NCBI RefSeq assembly: GCF_030324495.1
Contig: NZ_JACAGN010000014.1
Coordinates: forward strand, 40,261-104,260
From: Myroides sp. 1354
GTDB taxonomy: Bacteria > Bacteroidota > Bacteroidia > Flavobacteriales > Flavobacteriaceae
Direction of reading: 5' to 3'
DNA length: 64,000 bases
Shown: piece after piece, positions 42,809 to 52,700 of the stretch
Numbering within the stretch: position 1 is the first letter of the stretch
How the letters are laid out: every line of letters begins with the position of its first letter
The notes under the pieces: generated by a model
What the model was told of the DNA's origin: nothing
What the model saw: the letters and a program-made list of their open reading frames with translations, nothing else
The model's database searches: none
Translations under genes and position numbers: made by a program

Positions 42809-43047
42809 CTATATCTATTCCCTTTTTTCTTTGTGCGAACTCAACCTTGGTTTTACAAGACCAACTGTCCATATAAAAATAAGGTTTTATTTGGTTGAAA
42901 AAGAACGACTAAAAAATTATAAACTATTTTATAAAATAAAACCCGTTAATCCAAAAGACTAACGGGCTTTATTATTTATTTAGAGGCAAGGATTGCGTCT
43001 GAGGCTTTAGCCGAAAGGTCTTGAAGATAATTCAACGCAATCGGGTT
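42809..43047 (-). repeat. RHS array flank F6 (closest to the intact gene, most diverged)
   Basis: Same order of elements ('cttggttttacaagaccaac', 'aaaataaggttttatttgg', hairpin 42939-42974 with AACCCGTTAA..CTAACGGG, GAGGCTTTAGCC segment) but with more substitutions than F0-F5. It terminates transcription after the 43061 lipoprotein gene. Confidence 0.88.
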
Positions 43048-43060
43048 GTTCATTTCTATT

Positions 43061-43717
43061 TTAAAAAGCTACGCTCCAATAAATAACACATCGATGTTTT
43101 TGGCTTACAGCTACACCTTTAGAATAGCCATTTTTCCATCCATCTGGCATTTGTCTATTAGGTATTAAATCATACTTACCAAAATAATTTCCTGACTTAG
43201 CTTCTAACACATAGATATTAAATCCTGAAGGCAACATCGTTTCATTTTTTATTGAATTGGAATCCTCATTTTTATATTTAAAAAACTTTGGTATTGGTAA
43301 TAAATCTTGATAACAGCTTCTGTTTACAGATATCGAATCAGGTAAAATTATTTTTTTAGGATATCCAAAAGTCTTATCAGTATCAAATCTATTTATAACC
43401 AATAAACAACTATCTTCAGATTTGTAATATTTCATTGCTTCATTTTTCAATCTATTTTCAATTGTTATTATTTCTTCTACTTCCATATCATATTCATACA
43501 AAAGCATACCGATAAATCCTCTTTCTGTATTTTCTGCACTAATAATTGTGTTTTTTGGAGTAGTAATCCTACTAGGAAAATGATCTATAAAATCCTTATC
43601 AAATTTTTTTAAATGATGATTCTTATACTTCAAATTGGTCTCATTTAACATTGATTGTTGCCCATTGCAACTTAACAAAACACTTATAATAAATATAACT
43701 AAATAAAAATTCCTCAT
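43061..43717 (-). CDS. Immunity candidate of the full-length RHS toxin, lipoprotein
   Basis: 218 residues, lipobox 'FIISVLLSC' (Cys at 17) followed by 'NGQQSMLNE'. Body alpha/beta ('HFPSRITTPKNTIISAENTE', 'GFIGMLLYEYDMEVEEIITI', 'LPSGFNIYVLEAKSGNYFGK'). No family recognised. It starts 11 bases after the RHS stop and ends at flank F6 with its terminator, so the operon T9SS protein, RHS, lipoprotein is complete. Its position makes it the cognate immunity protein. Confidence 0.7.
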   Translation of the reverse strand: MRNFYLVIFIISVLLSCNGQQSMLNETNLKYKNHHLKKFDKDFIDHFPSRITTPKNTIISAENTERGFIGMLLYEYDMEVEEIITIENRLKNEAMKYYKSEDSCLLVINRFDTDKTFGYPKKIILPDSISVNRSCYQDLLPIPKFFKYKNEDSNSIKNETMLPSGFNIYVLEAKSGNYFGKYDLIPNRQMPDGWKNGYSKGVAVSQKHRCVIYWSVAF

Positions 43718-43728
43718 TACTAATCTTC

Positions 43729-46700
43729 TTATTTTCCTATTAAATCAGAAAAGGCTTCAACAAAACCTTTTACAATATTCAAAGGCACATCTCTAGACAT
43801 TCCTTTTTTATTAGATTCAAAAAATGGTTCCACATCTCTTGTTGGACTATATAATCGCATAGTATATCTATATTGCACTGTTTCCACCTTCATATATTGC
43901 ATTACATCAGATGCAACCTCCGTAATTCCTTTTTTCTGATAAAACTGATCTAATTTAGCATATGTATATCCCACATCTTCTAACTTTTTAATGGATCCTA
44001 CTTTATGAGAATAATTCTCACTTCCCATCCTTCCTCCAGAAGTTATCTGTTGCTCTTCCATAATAAAATCCCACCCTAAATAATAGTCATTATTTTTCAT
44101 AAAATTTTCAGATTCACCATTCATTTTAATATTCTTATAATCTGATACTCTTCCTTTTAAACCAGGAGTTCCAATATCTCCAAACATATCATCTTTTCCA
44201 AGTCGAGTATAGTTGTTAATATCTCCTAATTCGTACTTTTCTAAAGTTTCGCTACTTAAAGTACTTAAATCACTAACTCCTCCAACTTTTATAACATTAC
44301 CATTTTTGTTATTAACAAACCAATCATCTTTCCCTGTTGAGTCCTCTGCTGCCATCCCCGTAGGATCCACCAAATTAATCGGGTTATTATGTACATAATG
44401 GTACGGTGTCCATGCTGGGAACTGTTCTGCCAACGGATCCACACTCAAAAATATACTTGCTCCCGGATCATAATAACGTGCTCCGTAATAGTAATACCCT
44501 GTTTGTGCATCTAACTCCTTCGCATTGAACTTATACACATTCTCCAAAATGTTGTTGGTACTTTGTTCCACCATTACCTCTCCGAATGGTAAATACTCAA
44601 TGTATTGTACAGGTTTTCCTAAAACGTCTGTAATATACGAAGTACTTCCCAAATGATCACCATGGTACCACCAAACAGGACCGTGTTGTTCTAACGGATT
44701 GGCTTCAATTGGCACTATTACAGGAGGTATATCCGTCCATGTATCACCAACTCCTGGAGACAATACCACAGGAGGAAAATTAGGTTCTTCGGTTTCAACC
44801 TCTTCTTCCTCGATTGGAGGAATGATCAAGTCACAAAAACGAATATAATAACCTGCATCTGCTTTAATCCAACCTCCTTCTCGCCCTGCGATGTCATCTA
44901 TATTAAGAATACCTGGTAAGTCATAACATTCTTTACAATTTAAACATGTTAAGCAATTATAATATTTGATTAACTCTAAATAAATCCCTGGCTTCTTCTC
45001 TTTATCTTTATAATGTTCAATAAAATTAAGAAAACGATTGTAACAATCCAACTCTGAGCGATCTTGTTCTTTTACCAGTCCTAAATCAATTGGTTTTTTC
45101 GTAATAGGATCATAAGGAATTCCAGTTAATGGATCATAAATATACCCCGTATCTGGATCAATTACTAGGCCATCATCTGTTAACTTCACACAGCCTTTAG
45201 CATTGATTTGTTCCAATACACGACAATAGTCAATACTAACAACCGTTTCATATTCTCTACATGTATCCCAAAGATTTACTATTGGATGTTTACACGCTTT
45301 TAAAGTATACTTATTTTTCTCAATAATATCCAGTATTTGTTGTTTACAATACGCTTTCTCTGGAGTATTGTACAATGAATTTAACAAGAAATCCACTTGA
45401 TTTTTACAAATCGTTGTAGAAGTCTTCGAAGGTATCAAAGGTCCTCCTGGAAAAGGAATCACCCCATCAGCAATTTCGCCAATACCACGCGTTGAATAAC
45501 TTGATGTCGCATTCATTCGCGGAGTAGTTGGTCCATGTGGAGATACTTGCACATTATTATAATTTTCTCTTTCAAAGGCACCTATGTCTTGTGAATTTCC
45601 AATACGAGATGCTATGCGTTTAGAATTTGCATAATAATGTTTGGTGTAATTTCCTTTCGTATAAACCAAATGACCACTTGGATATAAAGTTTCTGCAGCA
45701 CCATAAGATCCAAATAATGGAACTCCTCCATTAATACTCAAATTGCTACCTCCACCAATTCGCTTTCCAACTCGTTCTCCTTTACCATCATATAAATATG
45801 TGCTGCTAATACTCCCACCATCTTCGATAATGGAAACAATGTTGTTATTAGCATCCCATTTAAAATCTCTATCCTTATACTCTAATGCTTGTTTAATATT
45901 AGCAGTAGACGATATATTCAGAATATTTCCATTCGCATCGTATTTAAAATTTTGCGTAAAGGGTGTACTATAACCATCCTTACCTCCAATAGAAGTCAAC
46001 TGCGGTTTATTTGCATCCCCATATTTATATTCCTTATACAACGAATTTTCTGTATAAAACGTCTGTTGTGTATTTCTGTCATAAACTTGATGTACCTGTT
46101 CTTTCAATGCGATAGAATGATCTTTATTGTACTTCATCGTTAAGGCATACTCGTGTTTTTCTAACAATCCGTCCCATTGTCCATTAGAAGATTCTAAGCG
46201 ATTAAACATATCATAATTATAAACCCTAGCATAAGTTCCGCCAACATTTAATGTTCTATGTTGGCTAAAATTATTATATACACTCTTTACGTTGTTATTT
46301 CTATCGTAACCATATACATTGCGAGAAAAAATACTTTGAACATCTGTATCATCTGACTGGGGTGATGATAGTTGAGCTGCGCGTAAACGTTCTATTAAAT
46401 CAAATTCCTGCTTCATTTCCACCTTATTTCCATATTTAATATAATAAGGTTGGTCAAAATAATTATACTTCACATGCGATAAATATTCAAAATCACTATC
46501 ATTTATCACACTTATTAATTGCCCTACGCTATTGTAATTGTACACTACCTTTTCTTTATCAGGATACACCATTTCTAGTATACGTCCCCAAGAATCGTAT
46601 TTGTATTTGGTTTTAAAATAATGTGGAACACCATGAATATCGATAAGTTTTTTCGTTTCCTCTACTACTTCTCCCAATTTTCCGTATTTAAACTCATGGC

Positions 46701-49700
46701 TACCTGTACGATCTTCCATTGCTTTCAGACGGCCTCCTGGTTCATAAGTAAACATTGCATTTATTTGTTCGCCATGAAGCTTAACTAAGCGATTGTATTC
46801 ATATACGTATTCCGTCACTTGACCATTAGCATCTTCTTTATTCGTAATTTGTCCTAAACCATCGTATTTAAAGTGAGTTATACCAGAAGCTGAAGCATCT
46901 TTTTTAATCATTCTACCCAATAAATCATACTCGTATTTTGTATAGTGATTTGCGGCATTGGTTACGTAGTTTATTTGACCTAACGGATCATAAGCAAATT
47001 GAGTTGTCAGTGTTTGACCATTACCTACTTGGCTTTGCTTCGTTTTTTGTCCTAATTTATCAAAATAGCTAATGGTGGTATTACCTTCAGGTAAAATAAC
47101 TTTTTGAGTCATTAAATTTCCAGTAAATCCATAAACATTCTCCGTCAAAGCATTAGATCCCGATACTACTTGTTTTAATATACGATCTTGATTGTCATAG
47201 GTCGTCATGATTTTTCGATCTTCTAAATCTGTAGTCGGATAATATCTAGTCAACATAACTTTAAATATTTCCTCCGGCGTTAGGTTTTCAAAGCCTAAAT
47301 CTTCTAATGGCATAGGGTCACAATGCAATTCTTCTTCCGAAAGATAATTCGTTACCACACGACCAAATTCGTCATATATATTTTTACCAGAAACAGCAAA
47401 ACGCAAGGCAGTTCTACCATTTTCACAAGCTTCATAGCTTTCTTCGTTTTCTAGTTGTTTTTTCACCTGAATCACGCGTCCCAATCCATCAGTTAACATA
47501 CTTGTATGCAAAATATCACCATTGCCTAAATTATGTTTAGTAATAGCCGTACGGTTATTTAAGTATTCATTTTTAATTGTCCAATCTGCTTCGTACGGTC
47601 CTTTTACCTCTTTCAATCGATTAAAAGCATCGTATTTGTATTTCACTTTCTCTCCATAGGCATCTACTGTCAATACAGGCATACTAAAAGAATTGTAATA
47701 TATTTCTGTAATATTTCCAAAAGAGTCTTTTATTTTCCCTGGTAAAATTTTAAGGTAATCCCCATGCGCTCCGTAGTTCATTACACCATAGTCATACACA
47801 TAGCTCAATCCGCCTGGTAGTGTTTTCTTCGCTAAATTACCGAATAAATTATAATCATACTTTACCGTTATGAATTCAGTTGCATTTATATACTTCTTAA
47901 TTTCATTATACCTAGTTCCACTAAAAATTACAGAGGCTTTGGTTAATCGCAATTGCTTATTCCCTGCAGTTAACGCAACTCTATGACTGATTGGCAAAGT
48001 CATAATCTCCGTGTTATATTCTATATCAACTGTTAATCCGCGATCAACATCCTGATATTTTTTCACATTTCCCATTTTATCATATACCACAAACTTTTGT
48101 TGCGTCTGATTCATAAGAGCCGTTGTACCTGTTTCGCTTTGATACACCCAATTTTTGTTTTGTATATTGGTAATCAATGGCAATACAGATAGTTTTTCAG
48201 TAAACACTCTTACCTCTGCATTCGAAGTAGATGTAGTATTGACATCTCCAGTTAATAAACGAGTGTCATAAAATTTATAGTCATACGTTGTTTCCTTAAG
48301 TAAACGCTGTCTTTTATCTAGTGTATAGGTTTTTTTCGGTAATCCTTTTTTGTAGATATACTGTTTTAGATCAGAGCTCGTTCCTGGCATATACAGTTCA
48401 TTATCGCGCATTCCATCTAGTAGATATTCCGTAACATCCGTACGGAACGGTGTTCTACCATCTGCATGTAGAAGATGAGCTTTGGTTTTTCCAAACCCTA
48501 AGAAATTGCGCTCTTTACGATCTTTATACCCATTGAAATACTCATAGGCATATTGGGTTGTATTTTGCCCATCGCCCACAAAACCATCATATACAGACAC
48601 TTTAGTCAACGCCCATTTTTTATAAGGCATTTTGTATGTTGATCCAATAGCTGAATTATCCAAAGGGTTTTTTATATCATAATCTAAACTTATCGTTGCT
48701 CCGGTAGACTGGGTTACTGTTTTCAACAAATTCGTGCGTTTAATACGCGATTTATATACGGTAATACTCTCATTCTTAGAAGAAGTTACATAATCGACAT
48801 AACCATCACCATCAAAATCCATATAACGTCCCTCTTCACTAGAATAACTTCTACCACCTGCTGCTCCTACTGAGAAACAAAACTTAGGTCCTGTAAAAAT
48901 AATCGGAATTGGAAAATACACACAAATGGTTACATTTCCATTTATACCCGCTTCAATTGACTTTTGAACTTGACTTCCTGGTGCATTCTGTGAAGAAGAT
49001 TCAAATCCCATTCCTGTATTGATATAGTATTTGCCATTCACTATTTTCTCAGGCAAACCATCTCCATTCAAATCTATGTACGTTACCTGATCATTGGATA
49101 TACTATGCGAAATACTCAAACCTGCAGAAATATCTAAGTTTGATTCATTTTTGAAACTACTACCTAATGCTCCGCCAATACTTCCTCCTTTAGTTTCCGT
49201 TTTCCCTTGTTGAAGTGGTAAATTGCGCCATAGGGAGCTTTGTCTAAAAACGCCTCCATAGTTTAACAATACAGAACCATCTGATTGTACAATATCAATC
49301 AGTCCATCCCCATTAATGTCTACATAAAAACGAGTCGTTGTATTATTTGTTGTAAACTTATTTCCTCCAATAGAACCACTGGCCTGATTCCCAAATTTTA
49401 TATTTAAATTGGCCGCTCTATTTGATTTATCTCCTAATTTAGGACTACCAGTTATCCCGGCATTACCACCGCCTGCCATGGAACCAGATCCACTAATTGA
49501 CGTTTTTATATTAAAATTAGTTTGTTCAATACGACTCGATAGTCCTCCTCTTTTTGCTGTAACCTGAATTTGTTCTCCAATAATATCAGGGAAACCATCT
49601 CCATTCACATCTAAAAACTCATTTAACAATTCACTAGACCCATCTGTATCTGCTCTACCCACTGTAAACCCTAAGAAACCTAAAGATTTATTTGTGGTAT

Positions 49701-52700
49701 TATTCTTAAAATACGAATACTTATTAATTCCTGCAGCACCAAAATTCCCAACAGGCACCGTTGGTGGTCGTAAATCAGGGATATCGTCCGTTAAGAATCG
49801 CGTATATGGACTCACAGCTGATTTGGAAATATATAAATGCTCATGGCTTTCCCATCGATCCTTTTGCTTATTTGGCAACAACATACCAAAGTATTCTGTC
49901 ATATTACCCGCTAAACCTTGAACTTCATCCATATCTACTTGATCCAATGTCAAGCTTCGATCTTCTAAGATATCTTCTGCTGTAGCTCCTGAATTAGTTG
50001 TGTTCGCAGCTGTATTAAATAGATTGATATTCTTTCCAACTATCGGTCTATATGTTTGTCCAACATCCGCTCCTTTATAAGCAAATTGTCCCCAATTTCG
50101 GAACATAGGTCCCCAAGCTGCTGTTTGTTCTGAGGTATATACATTTGCTTTTATTTTACCTGTATTATCTACTCCTTGCATATAGTTGGATGGAGTTCCT
50201 CTACTTGCGGTAGCTTTAATCAATGCAGGAAAATCTCCACCTTGGTAAGCATCGACTAATTCTCCAATTTTATGTTCTGTGGTATAATATTCAAAATAAT
50301 ACTTCTGCCCTACACTATTACCAAAATTCATTTTATAAGTATCGCGTAAATTCTCATACTGATAATTGGCATTCAAACGCTGTTTTTGTATAATATTACC
50401 TGCTGCATCAAATTTGTAACGAAATTTAATGAATCCTGCCGGAGCATCATTTGACCCGTTAACTAATTTTATGATTGTTCCATCACCCCAACGTGCTACT
50501 AAATACACATAACGTTCACTACATACTTCTTGCCTACAATTCTCTAGTTTAAAATCATTTTTAATCGTAATGGTTACATCTGGCCCTGTACCGGTAACTT
50601 TTAATGGTACATAACTCGTATGTACTTTACTGTAATTGCCATAATAAGGAGTTAAATACACATCGGTATTATCGCGATTGAGAGAGACTAATTTTGGTTT
50701 GAATTGTCGGTCAATTTTCCCCCAATCGATTTCCGAATCACTCAATACTTCCACTTTTACATAGTGATAACTACTTGAAACCGTAGTAATCGAACTCATG
50801 TCTAACGTTATATTAGGCGAAGGAAAAGCTGTACTAGAGTTTATTCCACTTATCTTCTCATAAACAACCACATTGCTTCCTGTTGCAGGTAAGTTCCCGC
50901 CACCAGTGGTTCCCTTTTTGAAATACGAAACGCGAATTGTTACGCGATCTTCATCAAAAATATTAAAACTAGGCCATTCTAGTCTATATTTCCCCTTTGT
51001 TCGGAACGTATGTTCCATATTCGTTCCAATTAAAACCCCTTCTTGATAGGATGATGCATGACGAGAAGCCGCTTGAATGGGATCTGGGTTTTCTCCAATA
51101 TATTCAACGCGAGGATTCCAAGAAACACCTAATTCTTCAATAGGCGTTTGATTGGTATGCGATCGAAAGAACAACAAATCTCCCTTCTCTACAGTTAAGG
51201 TATGATTGTGACTCTCACTTGTTGAAAGCATTAGGTTAGGTCCCAATATAAAACTAGCATTCCCCATATTGCTTTCGTGCAAGCGTTCAATAGAAAATTT
51301 CAATCCATTTTCTAATCCTACATGTCGTTTAGTAATGGTTCCCGACACTTTAACCTGTCCTGGTTTGGGCGCACGCCAAACCATAACAATATCCATGGGA
51401 CCATTAGTCATATCCACCTGAGGAATCGGATTCAACACTGGGGCTACATCTTCTTCTTTTAAAATAATAACAGGTGTTATCGAACTATCTAAACTATATG
51501 TAGGAGTTTTTGTTACGGGGTCAATATACCCAAAATACACGCGCTCATTATCCACTACATCCAATATACCATCGGCATTTACATCCGTCATATAGGTTGA
51601 TGTTTTGGTTGAGCTTTTTGCATTTGATCTAGCAATATTTCCAACGAAAATATTAACACTAAATCCCATATCACTATTTGTACTACGTGAATAACTCAGG
51701 TTTGGTAAATTTTTGATTGGATACACGTCAGAAGAAAATTTATCACTTAAATTTTTTCTGTAATAAAATTTACCTCCATCCTTGAATACTTTATCTGGCA
51801 ATCCATCCCCATCAATATCCGTCATCATTACTTTTGATTCAGAATTAGAAGAACCTCCACCTATACTTCCACCCAAGGTTGCAGCACGACTAAAAGGCAA
51901 CCATGAATTTGGAAATATTGGGGTTACGATTCCAGCAGAACCACCTCCGTTGTAATTTGTAGATTTTCCCTCCGTACCTCCTAAAGCAGAAAGATATACT
52001 TTAAAGGCATCATAGTCTGTAGCGTAATCCTTGTACGTATTATACGTCTTTCCTGAACTCTCAAAAAGAGAACCGCCCGCCACATCATTATAATAATCAA
52101 AGTTATATTCCTCTACGATGGGAGATCTAGTATCAGCGAAATGATCCGTGTTATTGTTATTCGTATTAATTATCTTATAAAGCAAACTTCGTCCAAATGC
52201 ACCTGCTTTGTACAAAAACTTATATTCATTAAGCATATGCCCTAAATAAACATTATGCTTGTCCACTCTCAAATCTGCTTTTGGTGCTGTTTCAATGATA
52301 ATTTTATCAATTAAATCAATACTTTTAGATTCTACACCAAAGCGATTGCTGAGTTTCACATCACGACGGGCTCCTGACGGTGAGTCAATAGTAGTTTTTC
52401 GCTTAATGATCACTTTAAAGATATGTCGATCTTCATTAGAATCTAAAACAGGATTTCTATTATATGTAACTTCTGATAATTGATAATCACCATTTGCATT
52501 TTGATTATAACTATACAACATATAATTCTCAAAAGGATCAGTTACCCTAGTCAAATACCATTTCCCTTTAGCATAAGTTCTATAGGCATAACTCCAACCA
52601 GATGATTTATCCGTTACTTCCCAAGTATAATTATTCACCGTTCCTACACGCTTTATTTCTTGGTTCGGATTGTGTTGTAACTTTTGAAATATCGCCACAT

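Larger units (their letters stand above)
31735..43717 (-). other. Array of displaced RHS C-terminal toxin tips with immunity genes
   Basis: Downstream of the full-length RHS gene the same junction sequence (L-S-V-D-P-L-A-E-x-F-P-x-W ... N-N-P-I-N-L-V-D-P-T-G-M) recurs seven times on the minus strand, at about 42808, 41099, 39211, 37661, 36440, 34010 and 31800. After the M each copy diverges into a different toxin domain and is followed by one or more small genes for exported or membrane proteins. A conserved flank of about 205-320 bp with a terminator hairpin stands before every tip. Two modules (34340-35076 and 32025-32893) are remnants without the junction. This layout is that of orphan Rhs tips known from enterobacteria. 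Confidence 0.9.
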
